Source: Lycocorax pyrrhopterus obiensis
Taxonomy: Eukaryota > Chordata > Aves > Passeriformes > Paradisaeidae
NCBI GenBank assembly: GCA_014706295.1
Contig: JACSVZ010000022.1
Coordinates: 14,030,830-14,094,829, forward strand
Direction: 5' to 3'
Length of the DNA: 64,000 bases
Every line of letters begins with the position of its first letter. The first letter of the stretch is position 1. Below the pieces are notes generated by a model. The model had not been told where the DNA came from. It saw only the letters and a program-made list of their open reading frames with translations, and did not search any database. Below are positions 1 through 13,575 of this stretch, piece after piece. The position numbers were made by a program, and so were the translations under genes.

Positions 1-3000
1 ATAGTGTGAAATTGTATCGTGCAGGTGTCATCAAATGCAATAATTAAACCTTGGCAGAGTGGTTCAAACATGCTGTTACTGGTGTGACCAGTTAGTGCCG
101 GGAGAGATGCGGGAGAGAGGCTGATGGGGGAGCCCGTAGGCAACCAGGGTTAAAAGACCAATGTCAGCAGCATCTTAACGAGCTGAGAAAAGGCTTTGTG
201 TCCAACATGCTGCTTCTTGTGCTTTAGTAACTGCTCGTTCCTGATACTGCTCCTTTTGACAACCAAGCCTGTATAAAGGTGATAAAAATATGAACTGTGA
301 GTAACATACCTGAGCCACAGTTTGGGAAGCTTTTCCTCTTGTTTTAAGAGGCTGGTGATACAATCATAGCGAGCTACTTCACTGAGCTACAGAGGACCAG
401 GATGGACCCCTTGTGCAACAACGTTGGTTTTATAAGGAACAGTTCCACATGCATTCCTCTCTTGTAGGGAGCATCCAAGAACAGTTATTCAACTCAAAAG
501 ATTAAAAAGCCAAGTTTTGTTCTCTCTTGTTTTGTCAGAATCTGTCTTATCTTAAAATCAGTGACAACATTTATCTGTTAAGAAGTGAGTGTGTGTGAAT
601 GCTGGGCCATGATTGTGGACTTTGGATTCAGGAGACAGGCAAAGGTGATACTTGAGCACTTGAAGATTCAAATTGATATTGAATATCAGGAACTCACCTT
701 AAGAATTTCTCAACCATCACCCCTAGATATGAAGGACTGAACTGTAGTACTCCTTAAAGACTTCCTTTTGCTTTTATTGTGCAGAATTTTCCAGAATAAC
801 CGTTTAAATAAAGTCTTATTAATTTGGCTGGAGAGTGGGAAAATAAAAGCAAATAAACACCCTCAAAACAAAAAAAAAAATCTAAAAATTAAGAGGCTGC
901 TAGGTAGAGGATGGTAAACCAAAAGAAGATTGCTTCTAAATTGGCAAGGGAATTTGTATGTTATGCCAGGTATCTGCTCTTGTGAGATGAGTTTAGATTT
1001 GGAGGGTAGACGATGAGAGCCTTAGGACAGACTGGAATATGGAGAGCAAGGCAGCTGGGAATTTTGGAAGGTTCCTATTCCAGGTGGAAGGTGTTGTCTC
1101 TAAAATGCAAGTGAAGCCTCACAGGTGAGGGAGGCAGCAAACATCTGACAGAGCACAGCACTCAAAATGGGCACAATTAGAGAACAGGCTCAGGGTGAGC
1201 ACTGGGAAATTCCTCTGAGCCTCTGCAGAGTTTCTGTTCCCGTTTGTGAGAAGGTGCCATCGTCTGTTTTGTGACACTTGGAGAAAATACTTCCTGCCTG
1301 TGAGTAACACTTGGATTTAGATTTGTAATGTGTGAATGTATCAGTGCTGTTTCTTTGGAAAGTACCTGGGCCAGTTGAGTTCTCACTGGGAATCTAGTCC
1401 AGGGGGAGCTGATGTGAAACTGCAGACATCTTTCTGTGGGAGAGTTGGAGGCAAAGATACTTGTCATACAGCAGGATTGTGATATTCTGAGTAGGTAGCT
1501 TGGAAATGTTTAAATCAAAGACTGGGATTTTATTTGAAAAATACTGTCTTGGTGAAGCAAAGATCATACTAATTCCAGCACACTTTCTGACAGGTACATG
1601 ACTGATCATTAGTGAAACCTGCCTGGTTGGCTCACAGGGTGGTAAAAATCATAGATTTTCAGTATTTGTGGCTTCTTGGCCAGAATACAGGAACTATTCC
1701 ATAATCCTGCTTCTGAAATGGAAATGAAAGAGCAAATAACCCATCCTAAGTGAAGGCCCTGCTGGCGCTCTGCCAGGCATTCCAAGGACTTGATAAGTTT
1801 TCTAGGCCTGGCACCTTTAGAATGAGGATGTTGGGGTTTTGTGCTCCCTGATAGCACTTGCCCTACCTTTAAGAGGACTTTATGGAATGCCCTTATCTTT
1901 TATGGAGCAGCTGAGGCTGTTGCCAGAATTAGGACTGGCACGTGCAGTTGCTTGGAGCCAGAGCAATTTTCTGTCTGGTTTTATTTTGGAAAAAAAAAAG
2001 AGTTATTTAAAATACTTAGAGTTTTTTTGAAACTGTTTTTCTGATGCTAGATTTGTTTGGGTTGGTTTTTTTTTTATTTGAATGTGGGTGTGTGGGGTGT
2101 CCTGTCTCAGAGAGGGATGATGCTGCTGATGCAAATTTCTTTCATAATGGAAGTTACAAGTTTACTCAGCATTCCTGCCTGTTACGATAGAATTGTGCAT
2201 CTAAAGTTGATGGGGTTTCCTCAAGCCACCAGACAACCAATGCTGCCTTCTAGTGCTTCTTGTTTATTCTGTAATAATGTAAGGACAAGTGCAAAAATAT
2301 TGCTAAATACATGCCAGTAGAACTTGCTTTTTCTTATGGCGGAACCTGGTGCACTCTTTGCTGTGATTACTGCTGCTTCACCAGAACAGTTTGTGCTCTT
2401 ACCTGCTCTATAATTATGTTGTTTTCCAGCTGCTGCTTTTGACTTGTGTAAAATATCTGCTCAACCGTCTGCAACACTGCTCCTTTTATAAAAGCAGCAA
2501 AGCCCTATGAGCTGTTCTTTGGATGGAATTAGTCCTGTTACATGTGTGGCTGACACGCTGAGGCCTCGTGCTGTGATATTTAAATAAACATCTTTGCCTT
2601 GCATCAGTTTCTCATAAATCCTATAATTACATAACTACATGTTTTACTTGGGACAATGATATCTTGGTAAGTGGTGTTGGCTTAGTTGATTTTTTGGGGC
2701 ACAGTCACAGGATCTAAATATGCAAACAAAGAGGTTTTTTGGGTTCAGGTCCCACAGAACTGAAATACAGGAAGGTCAGCTTTAACTAATGAAATTGAGC
2801 AACTCTTTTCATGTTGTTGTATACAACTGAGTTAGAGGTTGTTAATTCAATGACTTCCGGAAAAATCACAGTACAACAATATTTTGGCTTGTGAATTGCT
2901 CTGCAAATGTAATTATGTAGGTGTGATGTTAGTCTGTGTTCTACTTGGGGCTGGGTTGCTGCCTTTATATTTGGTTCATGCTTTCTGTCCTGTACAATCA

Positions 3001-6000
3001 TATATAATTCAGTATTTATTAAGGTTTTATGTGCAATGGCATCTTTCCACAGTCCAAGTTTCATTTGTTGTAGTTGTTTTGGATAAAATATAATTGTACA
3101 GCAAACTAATTGTTGTTCAATACAGAAATGCTGTTAGGAAAAAAATGCAAACATCTACTGACCTGTTCAGTCTCTCCTCCCTCTTAAGACTATCTAAGAC
3201 AGAAGAAATGAAAAGCCAAACTGTCCCCATGCCAGTTGCATTACAAGCTGACAAAATATTTAGAAAAGTTGGTTCCTAAGCAAATAGGCGTGCTAGGGAA
3301 TCAGATGGATGTTTGATGGATCTGATAATGAACACAAATTAAGACCCAAATTGCTGAAGGTAGTTAAACAACCTTTGTGCCAAATGAGCTGCAGCATGTT
3401 TGGACACAGTGGATTGAAATTATCTGGGGTCTTTTTTCCCAACACACCTTTCAACCACTCAGGCTGGCTGGGGCCACTCATCCATTCACTGTAAATTAGA
3501 GTTTTTTGTATTTTCTGCTGTTATCACTCACGGCAAAAGAACTCTTCTTGATTCTACCTTAATATTGCTTTGCCTTCTAGAGATTTTACTCTTGTCCTTA
3601 GAAAGAAGTGAAGATGGCAAATATCCTGTATTCTCATGCCTCCTTTGTGTGGTGGTTTTTTCCATATGCACTGAGCAATGAAATAATTAACTGACTTCAA
3701 AAAGGAAGTTTATCTATGTTGAATCTTATTCCAGTGTTCTCATTACCATCAATGTAAGAATTTCCCAAAAACCTCATTTTCCTCACTGGTAAAATGCAAT
3801 TCACTTTCCTCTGGGGAGACAAAGATGAATGACAGAAGTGAATAAGAGAAGGTACAGATAAGAAATAGGATTAAAAACAATAATGCAAGGGGGAATATGT
3901 TGCTAGCATTATCTTGGATTTAATGGTGTGACTCAGTCATAAAATGTGAGTTGGCTATTTCCATTCCTCTAGAACTGAGGAGAAGATCAAAGAAGACCCC
4001 CTACATCCACACAGAAAAGCCTGGAGGGGCTGCAGAGTATTGCTAAGGTGAATCCTCTAGGGAGTAATGAAATTGGGATTGCTTTACCCACAGTTGAAAG
4101 GTTAATGTTCTTATGATGAATGATATGACAGCATTTAAATTATTCTGCTTACTTCTCAGTGTTGGGTGTTATATTGTCTAAATTGGCCAACCAGCACAAT
4201 TTTTTTTTGTTTACTGGTAAATGCTGAACTTTTTAGATCTCTCTTGTCAATGCCTAGGCCTGGCCTTAGTGTCTGTTTAAAAAAGCAAAACAAACAAAAA
4301 AGCCAAGCAAACAAAAACAACCCACACATTACAAACCTGCGTAATAAGAAACAAGAAAATACTAATGCCTTACCTAAATTTGAAAGGGTGAGGTTTAATT
4401 TGCACAGGGTAATAAATTTGCTCTGTAAAACTTGGAATTTCTTTGCTAAAGTTGCATTCTAATATCTGGAAGGCCTCATCAGTCAGTGACCTTCATTTCT
4501 CTCTCACATCTCCAGTTCTGGGCATTAGACCTCCTTCCTGTAGAACTGATTTTCCTTGCTCTGGTGGCACTTGCCCAGTTTGCAGCTCAGATCACCGGAG
4601 GGTGAACACGAGCAGTGAGTTGCTCCCAAAGCAGCAGCATTGCTACAGCCCAGTGTCTCGCAGAGTTTCACTCCATTTCCATCCCAAGTGCACTATTGGC
4701 ATTACCCAGTCTCTGGCCTCTCATTATCAACTGCTTTTTGCTTCAGTGTTTTCTTTGCTTACCCACAAAATATCTCCATTCTATCCACAACTCCCTCTCA
4801 AATTCCCAAACTAACAGTTGGGAAATAGGCACTCACTGCTCTGTTGCATTCCACAGTGTTTTTAGTCTGACTGAGCTGCAGATACTGAAGTGTTCCCCTT
4901 CATGCCAAGACAGAACCAGTTTCTGGCACCTATGATCAGTTCTGCAAACCTTTAAAAATGAATATAAAAAAAATAATAATAATTCTCTAGTGCTTTATTC
5001 ATTTGACTGAAGTTGGCCAGAAAAATCAAAGGTTGTTTGTGGCTGATATGTATGGACAGCAGGATTAGGTAAATTTTTGAAAAGCAACCTCAAGCTTGTT
5101 TCATTCTTTTATATTTAAACTTTACAACAGTGGCTGGCAATGAGTTCCCTCTAATAAAGAATGTTATCAGTGTTGTGGTTGTTCTGAGTTAACAATATGA
5201 TGTTTCATCCTTTGCCTTCCCCGTGCTCCATCTTCCAGCTCTCACATTCCCTGCTGTGTTCTCTACTATTATCCCTTCTCTGCTCACACAATGGGATTTC
5301 CCCAGTTTGTTTGGCCTGCCTAGAGGCTTTTGCTGAGTGAAAGGTGGCAGTGGCTTTGTGAAGTGCATCTCAGTGTTCTTTTCTATGCTGTTCTGTTGGT
5401 TCCATCTGGGCAGTAAGAAAGCAGTCCCAGGAATAAACCAACACATTTAGCGACTCTCTCAAAGCATGGGACTTGGCCATATTTATATATCCTGCAGAAC
5501 AATTATCTGGAAAAGTTTATATGTGAAGCTGAGCTAAAAGTTTTTTTAAATAGGAATTTTTGTTTTGTTTTAGTCTTTTGGTTATGACAAATGGTACAGA
5601 GAGTATCCAATGTGCTCCACCATGGTGCTAAATTATCATGTTAATGTCATGTCCCAGAATGGAGATCCATTTGCATAAGCAGTGCTTTTTGCAGTGTTTT
5701 TTTGGCACAGTAACCATCCAAGTCTTACTAATTTCCTGTGTTACATACCAGCAATAACCCTTTACGTTCTGGTTACCTAACCACACCTACTTACCTCATG
5801 CAGAGAAAACACTTTAGTTTAGGAACCAAAGTATAATGAAAATAAACCTGTTGAACTAATGAGCTTTGTGTAGCTCAGTCTCAGCAAGTCATTGACCTGA
5901 TGAATATAAACATTGTAAATGGACTGATGAGTTACGAGTTTGGCTTTTGGACAAATTAGGAGTTTGTGTAGAAAACAGTGACACGTTAGCACATTAATAA

Positions 6001-6743
6001 AAAAAAAATCCTCTAAATTTGCTCTCAGAAACTGAACTTAGGTCAATTTTAATTATGAAGAAATCTAGCACACTGATGGCTTCTGCTCTCATGTAGTGCC
6101 TTTCTCTACTTATGTATTGTGCCCTTTTGCCCTGAAAACTCACGTGGAAGAGTAAAGAAAATAAATGCTCTGCAGGTTTTCTACATGTAATTGCAATCCA
6201 ATTTTTCCATTGTTAGTGCAAAAGAAAAGAGGGAGAGTGAATCCAGAACACAATCTACATGCCTGGTGTTTGCAACAGCTCTCTTGTCCTGGTGATAAGA
6301 AATGGAATATACTCTTCTCTCCATGCCCAGATTATATAAATCACTGTTTGCATCTGGCCAAGAACATCATTGTTTGTCCATCCTGGCAAAATCCGTTGTG
6401 CTGAAGCAATGCTGTCACCTCTACACAGAACTGCAAGAAAGAACATCCTCCATCCGACACTAAGTCAATGCTTTGAAAAAATACTATCAGTTATGTAAAG
6501 GAAAGGCTAAGAGGTGACCTGTCATTTCTTATTCTGAAACTACACTGTGTTTTGAAAGAATTTTTGTGATTATTTATCTATAAAGAAGTATGCTTGGTCA
6601 GTTGAAGTTCACATACAGTGAAGGGCTCTGTGTTTTAATTGGCTCTCATTAGTTCTCTGAAACGTAAAAGCAGCAGTGTTATGATTGCGTTTCAAGGATC
6701 TCTTGTATATATTTTTTTAATTTAAATCTAATCTCTCTTTAGA
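1..6743. other. Intergenic DNA, no gene recognised
   Basis: AT-rich sequence with only short chance frames, none with family similarity or codon structure. Short A- and T-runs occur (for example near 871, 1990 and 2069). It lies on the 3' side of EDN3, toward where PHACTR3 is found in other amniotes. Confidence 0.6.
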
Positions 6744-7440
6744 AATCACAGAACCCTAAAAACATTTAGGCTGGAAGGGATTTGTGGAGGTTATCCAGGC
6801 CTTGATCCTCCTGCTCAAAGCAGGGCCCTCTTGTAAGTTAAATCAAGTTACTCGGGACCGTGTCGGGTCATGTTTTGAAAATCTCTGAGGACGGAGATTC
6901 CAGTCTCCTGAGCAACTTGCTTCGTGCTTAATCAGTTTCATTCTGAACTTTTTTTTTTCCATATAACCAATCAAAATTTCCCTTACTGCAACCTTTGTCC
7001 TGTCTTTTCCCCATGGATCTACAAAAAAGAGTTTAGCTCCAGCTTCTCTGTATCCTGCTTCAAGCAGGGAATGCCAATCGTTCCTCAGCCTTCCTTGTCC
7101 CGGGCTGACTAAAGCCACTTCCATGGGCCTTGGTGTGCTCCAGTCCCCTCACTGTGTGGTGGCCTCTGCTACCCTGTCTGGGTTCCGGATCTCTGTCTCC
7201 CCATGGGTGTTCCGAGCCTGGACACGATATTCCAGAACCAGAGGAGCCTCACATGTGCCAAGCCAAGGGGAGCAGCGGTTTCCCTGGAGCTGCTCTCTGT
7301 GTGTACTGGTGCAGTTGTCCTTTGCTGCCGTGCAAGGGCTCCCTGCTGCCTCCAGTTCCGCTGGGACCCAAAATTCCTCTGCAGAGCTGCTGCTCGGCCG
7401 TTCAGTGCCCAGCCCGTCCTTAAGTTGTTCCTGCAGTTCC
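6744..7440 (-). mobile_element. CR1-type LINE fragment, 3' end at 6744
   Basis: The sequence begins with a decayed version of the usual CR1 3' end read backwards (aatcacagaaccctaaaa, then a GGCTGGAAGGGAT block). It goes on through blocks resembling avian CR1 3' ends: TGCTCAAAGCAGGGCC, a GTTTTGAAAATCTC stretch, AATTTCCCTTACTGCAACC, CTGGACACGATATTCCAGA and TCTCTGCAGAGCTGC-like sequence near 7375. It is old, with many substitutions and no intact reverse transcriptase. The outer limit near 7440 is approximate. CR1 copies are usually 5'-truncated, as here. Confidence 0.8.
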
Positions 7441-10400
7441 GAAATCCCCTCTCAGTCCCTTCTCAGCACTGCTGTATCTCACTGAAATCAGTGTTGTGGG
7501 GTGCAGGTCAGCTTTTTGAAAAAGGCTGCTGGAAAAAAATATTCCCTGTAATTGGGGCCAAATATTCAGCAAGCACATGGTGCCACTGGTGGTGGAGCAG
7601 CAAAACCAGAGTTTGTCATGAGCACATTGACTTTGTTCCTTCCCTGCTCAGCCTGTGGATATGGGCTCTGATGTTATGGTCTGTGCCAAGAAAACATGCA
7701 AGCACTGAGATGTTGTTTTACTTTCGAGTCCCTGATTAATCAAAATCATCTTTAGAATTATGACTTTTCTCAAACACAGGCAAAGAGGCTGTTTCTAATG
7801 GATGTGGGGTTTTAGTGCAAAGGACACATAGTTTAGTGTGTGTTTAGTTTTCTTCATTTTATGTGTTGTACTAAGAATATGAAAGCACCAGAAATAATGG
7901 TAAAATAAAAGCAAAGGTTAATATCCTATTATCTTTGACAACTGAAACTGTAATCTTTTTATTAACAGATGGAGTCCAGACTCTGTGCATTAAGTATTTT
8001 AAAGGTCATTTGACATTTAAACAGCAAGTGGATCACTTCAAAGAATACACACAAGAAATGGAGGCTTCAAGAATAATTATCTTTTAGGTGATAAATAGCT
8101 GTTCACTCTGATGCACAGCTACTGTATCTTCAATCCATCTTCAATTAGTAAAAAAAAGCACGCACCAGTTAGAAGTTATGTCCTATATAGGTCTCAAAGT
8201 GTTTTGTCATGTTGTCATATCAGCATCCCCATTTTGGCTGGAATAACTGTGAAATAACCTTCCCAAGGTTCTCCAGCAGGAGAGTAATGATTACAAGATA
8301 TATAGTCCTGAGTAGTATTGTAAGGTAGTTGATGCTAACTAGATAAAATTGCTAAGTGTTAATCACTCTTCATCTATTTAGAAATTAACATAAACCAATG
8401 CCTCTGAAGCAATGAGGATCCTAATGTAACAACTCTGAAAATGCCATGAAAAAAAATTGATTTTAAGCCGGCAGAATACTTACAGGAGCTGAAAAGTGGC
8501 TGAAACCCTTTGTCCATGAGTTTCATTCTTTAAAAAAAAAAAAACACCAAGCACAAACCCCTACAAAACAAAACCCTCTAATTTTTCCATTTACTCCCAA
8601 AATGCAGTTCTCTGTCTGCTAAGAAGTTCAGTCCTCAGCAAAAACCCTTTGCTGCTTTTGGACTGAGTTTATTTATATTTGTTTTATACATGTTTATCCT
8701 TGGGGTGAGCCTGTCAGTGATGAGAATTCCAGACTTTGTGGAACAAAATGCATTTTATAATTGGACAAAGCAAAGCCAGGAAGAGAAAGGGCTGTTCGCA
8801 TGCAATTTTGAGCACCCTGGTACACATTTGTTCAAAGCCCTCATGATCTTTGATACATTTGTCATCTTTAGTGTTAAGCCCTCCATTCTGAGGCCATGAA
8901 GATGTGAATAACTGAAATGAGTGCACCGAGTTATTTGGGGGACTTGACCACTGTGGGCTTACTGCCCAAAAGGAGAGATGAGTTTGTTTATTCGTTAGGC
9001 AGTGTGAAATTCTTTCATAAGAATTCTTGAGAATTTTGTAAGAATTTTTTTCATAATTTTGGTAAACTAAATGGTTCTTTTATGCCATTTTTATGGGTAA
9101 ATCCTTTACAATCAAAGACAACAAGATATAGTGCATATTCATTATTTTATATGTAAGTTACTATATCCAGGTGCCAAGAATGTTGTATTACACAATTCCT
9201 GTGCCACTCAGCACATAAACCATCCAGTCACTGCATTTAGCAAAATACCAACCTATGTAGAAAAAAAGGGGATGATTTTAAATTTTGGCTTAGCTTTTAA
9301 GGAGGTTAAATACTTGAAATCATACACATTAATTGGTAACAACTCCATATGCATCTTACATATTATGCTGGCATTTAAAAACAAATGTTTTTAAACATTC
9401 TACACAACTTTCGTCTGTTGCAATGGTAAAATGGTAAAGAATTAGGAAGGACCTCACAGTTACGCAGGTCTGTTGGGTTGCCTATTAAACAGGTATCTAA
9501 ATATTATTTATAAAGTCCACATATAGAGAATATATTCAGAGAAGGAGCGAAAAAAGACTAGAAAGTGCTTGATTAGATGTACCTTTTGGTCTTAAAAACC
9601 GTGAATAAATGGAAATTCATTAGCAAACATTCTTGTCTGTAACATTCAGCTTCTCCTCAAGCTTGCAGAAGTCTTCAGTGTCTTAATACACAGTTCTAGG
9701 AATGCTGAAAAATAAGGATCAGTGGTGGCCTTACGGTGAAAAAGTCAGCAATTATAGTCTGTAACACAGACAGAGGAAAAGCCAGAGCTGTTGTTATTGG
9801 CATTCAGTTGCTCTCAGGCTTAACTGAGAATACTCAAAGTTCTCTTTGCTCCACAATGTTCCCAAATTAATCCAGACCTTGGTAATCAAGGTAATGGCTG
9901 GGGGAGTGATTCATTATAGGGTGGGGTTCTGCTTTTTTCTCCCCTCTTTTTACAATCTGAAGAAAATTTTATACTGAAATTTACTTACGGAACTGAAAAG
10001 GTCTCAGTGTCAAGCAAGATGTTCTGCTGCTTTTTAAAGTTAGGAAATGAAAATGAAGGGTTGAGGGAGAGCTGAGAATTCAGAAAGGGGCCTAGAGCTC
10101 CAAAATATAAATGCAAATACATTATATTGTTGTCAGATATTATAGTTTTCTGTTTTCCTTTCATTTTACATCAGCTTAGTTTCAGAAGGCTCAGAAAGCT
10201 CCCTTTGCTCTGTCCATTTTCCCCGCCTGCGGTAATGAAAATGTGACTTGAAGTAGGTTTTCTTCTCGGGGAAGGAAAGAGCAAGTGGCCTTGCACTGCA
10301 CAGAGCTGCTGACACGCAATGGTATGAATTTTGTGTTGGACTACATGATAAATTTGTCATTTTGTATTAGAATTTTACTATGCCAAGATTACAGCCCAGT

Positions 10401-12252
10401 CAGAAAACTGCGTGTTTCAAATCTGGCTTTGTAATCTTATTTACATTAACTTGTGCTCATGAGTAATCTCTCTGAAGTCAATGGTATGAATCCAGTCATA
10501 ATGAAATTATTTGTTGTTTATTTTTTCTCATCTGGTAATTATACTTTGCTATCTGATTGTTTTGTGACCCTTGAAGAAAAGTCTCAAGGACAGAAATAAA
10601 ATCTTAGCTTCTGCACTGGAGCCAGTTCTGAAGAAATGAAAAGTTTTTATATTCTATTCTTAAAAGCAACAGAAAAATCTGGCAAGGAGTGTTCATATGG
10701 TGTTAGGAAGGTGGCAGATATATTTCAGATTTTTAAATATAGATGGGACTGTGTCATAAAGCTCTTTTGGATGAAAGATAATGATCTAAAATTGTAACCA
10801 GTTGCATCTGCAGTAAGCCTGAAGGAATCTTTGTTCAACTGAGTTATTACACACACAAAAATACAAGATTTATAGCAAAACCAGGAAGCTAATATTCAAG
10901 TTAGGAATAAACTTAATAACATTTACATTCTGTAGGTATGAAATATATAATATTTATAATGTATTTTGCTACTCAAAAGCAGTAAGTCAACTTTGAAATA
11001 ATTTAATCAACAGAAACAAAACCAGCACAGCTGAAAAAATTTTGAATGTTTAAGCACAGCTTTCCTTTCTCCAAAATTGCCTCTTCATCTTCTGTATGAA
11101 GTTCACAGAGGATTTAGATAAAGTTTATTTTCTGAAGCACAAGAATTGCTCTGCCCTCTCCCCACTCTTAATAATACTAATGCAAATTTTACACAATTTT
11201 TTGTTTTGTGCCAGTGATCAGAAAACATCCATTAATTTTTCGGACTCTGACTTTTCATACTTAGTTGTGCAAAGCATTTTTCTCATGATGTTTCAAAAAC
11301 TAAGGTCCAAACTTCGTTTAAACAATTTCGTAACATTAAATAATGGTTAGTATACTCACTTTACTCAGTGCTTTGTTCATCCAGTCTAATATAAAATGCT
11401 TATTTCTGATTGAAGCTTAAATTAGAGGACAAAAAACCCCCCAGGAACATTATAACAGAATTCTTTGTGTTTTTCCCCCCATGGGGTTTGCTCAGTGATG
11501 TTTGAACAGTTCTGTGTTAGAGATTTTGTTGGGAATTTTGTGGGGTTTATTGTTTGATTTGGTTTTTAATCTTTGCTGTGAAAGAATTATGAGAGGTTTG
11601 GTCAGTTCTTGTCCTGCAGACTAAGTAGTGCCTATTGTTTGTGCTATTAATCTGTGGCATTTGGAGTAGTTTAATTTTAAATGATCCTAAACTATGCAGT
11701 AGCCCAGAATACTTTATTGCAGGCAATATAGAGAATTTGGAGTGGTTTTTACTTGAGCACGTTATATCAAAGTTCTAGAATTCTAAATTTTAATAAAAAG
11801 TAACAAACTTAATTTTTTTTTTTAAAACCTGGTTTTAAATTTTAAAATGCTGCATGCAGGTAAAAAAAGTGCATCCAGATAATTGCCTTGCAATTAAGAT
11901 GTGACCTGTATCTCTTCCTGGTCCACGGTAAGTTTGTTCCACAGATGGATGAGACTGACACCTTTATCACATTGGGATTAATCATTATAAAGCTTTTCTT
12001 TAAAATCTCCAAGTGGAAATGCTGATTCGTGGAATGGAAGCTGTCTTGAAGTCTTCCAATTTTTGTCATTCATCACAAACCAAACGAAATATCCAGTCAC
12101 ATAGATATTTATAACCAATGCAGGTTGGCTCTGTAGCATTTTGCCCGCTGAAAATAGAACATTGATGGGGATATTTTTGTCAACCCATTTAGATCTTATA
12201 GCTAGTGAGCTGAATTAATTGCATCAAAGGCATTGACAGTGAGCCATAGAAC
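7441..12252. other. Intergenic DNA, no gene recognised
   Basis: Mostly AT-rich single-copy sequence with an A-run near 8531. I see no exon with convincing splice sites, RNA gene or recognisable repeat. Confidence 0.6.
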
Positions 12253-12275
12253 TGAATCATAGAATCATGGATCTT
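12253..12275 (-). mobile_element. Possible CR1 3'-tail remnant
   Basis: AATCATAGAATCATGG resembles the terminal ATTCTATGATT repeats of CR1 in reverse. Only the tail is recognisable, and the sequence that follows has no clear CR1 body, so the call is weak. Confidence 0.35.
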
Positions 12276-12775
12276 AGTCTAAACCAAAGTTACTGTGTCA
12301 CATGTGGGAAGAGGCTGAGTGAAATAACTGTACGGACACATTGAAGAGGTTCGAGTGGAAATCTGGTAAAAATGTAGATGCAAGAGTAGTTTTGGTAACC
12401 AGAACAATTCTGAGCAGCCTTCATGAATTCACTGGGCTGCAGAATGTCTCGTTTCTGTGCAGTGATTCTAGGGGAGGAAATGGAGCTCAAACCGTTTTGG
12501 TTCTCAGAATTTTTTGTCTTCTTTTTGGAGGTTTTGTAAATCTCCAAATCTCCACATAACACGTGCGCTTCCATCCCCGTTGCTGCACAATGGAAAGGGA
12601 ACAATCCGTGATCTCCTGGTTTCCACCAGCAGCTTTTTGCCCAGAAGCACACCTTGACTCGTCCACCCAGCTCCAGGAGGCTTCTCTGCGAATGGCACGC
12701 TCGCATGTGGAGCGGAAGCCGGGTTTCCTTCATTCGGCGCAGCCGTCCCGTGGAAAGGGCCGCTGTCCCTTTCCC

Positions 12776-12880
12776 GGGCTCTGGAATGTTCCCCCCGGGC
12801 TCTGCAATGTTTCCCCCGGGCTCTGCAATGTTCCCCCCGGGCTCTGGAATGTTCTCCCCGGGCTCCGCGCGCCGTTCGGG
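12776..12880. repeat. 21-bp CpG-rich minisatellite, about 4.5 copies
   Basis: A unit of the form GGGCTCTGGAATG followed by a TT/C-run recurs with GGG starts at 12776, 12797, 12818, 12839 and 12860, so the period is exactly 21 bases. Copies alternate GGAATG and GCAATG. Since 21 is a multiple of three, both strands show a repeating seven-residue frame, which explains the longer open frames here. It sits in an isolated CpG-rich patch (about 12700-12960). Confidence 0.9.
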
Positions 12881-12907
12881 GCCCTCGGTGGGCGGCCCCG
12901 CCCCGCG

Positions 12908-12923
12908 CCGCCAGGTGGCGCTG
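12908..12923 (+). promoter_or_regulatory. Predicted CTCF-type binding site
   Basis: CCGCCAGGTGGCGCTG fits the vertebrate CTCF core (CCASYAGRKGGCRS) at every position except the third. It lies beside the 21-bp minisatellite in a small CpG-rich patch, about 23 kb beyond the 3' end of EDN3. Binding and any insulator role are inferred. Confidence 0.55.
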
Positions 12924-13284
12924 TGGGGTCGCGTTCTCCCACAGCGGATGGCGCGGGAGTGGTTTGGGATCCCAGGATGGATTAAGCCCCTTCTGTCCTT
13001 ATTAAGTAGATTTTTAATTTTTTTTTTTTTTTTTTGCCATTCCAGTACTGACAGCTTTCCACCTTGCCTTGAGGGGCATCTTTCTTTGGCTGGGCCTGCT
13101 GTCGCGCCCCGTGTGTTCTGATTGCTCAGGTCCTGAAGAGCACCCAAGTTGTTTGAGGTCAGGTCACCTTAGATGGCAAAGTCGCCTCTGTGAAAGCTAA
13201 ACTTACACTTTAAGAGTTGAGATGTAAATCCTGGTCTAAACTCTTGTACAGTCACCCATTGATTTAACTGAGTTTGGGCGGGTC

Positions 13285-13575
13285 CTTGATCATGTGCCAG
13301 CTGTGGCCACAAAGACGATCCACGGGCTGGAGAGCCTTCTGTATGAGGAAAGGTTGAGAGAATTGGGGTAAAAAGGCTGATTGGGAGACGTTACCACCAT
13401 GGTCCAGTATTTAAAGGGTGGCTACAAAGATGGAAATTTCCCCTTTGCGAGGAGTCACATGGGAAAGACAAGGGGTAATGGGTACAAGTGACGTCTGGGG
13501 AGATTTCAGCTGGAAACAAATGGACAAATTTCCACAAGGGGAACAATCAGCCACTGGAATATTTTCAGTTCTCAT
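13285..13575 (+). mobile_element. CR1-type LINE fragment, sense orientation
   Basis: Blocks resemble the CR1 3' region in forward orientation: GGCCACAAAGACGATCC, GGGCTGGAGAGCC, TATGAGGAAAGGTTGAGAGA, AGTATTTAAAGGGTGGCTAC, AGACAAGGGGTAATGG and finally CCACTGGAATATTTTC. The copy is diverged and lacks the terminal tail. The right border is approximate; no coding frame survives. Confidence 0.75.

Noticed and set aside
7123..7739. Frames of 120 and 178 codons near 7.1-7.7 kb
   Set aside because: They overlie the decayed CR1 fragment and are not the CR1 reverse-transcriptase frame; most likely chance.
12290..13147. A 285-codon frame on the minus strand, the longest in the window
   Set aside because: Its length comes from the 21-bp repeat (no stop in any copy) and the CpG-rich patch. 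It has no family similarity, no signal or domain, and runs through a homopolymer at about 13020 that encodes a Lys run.
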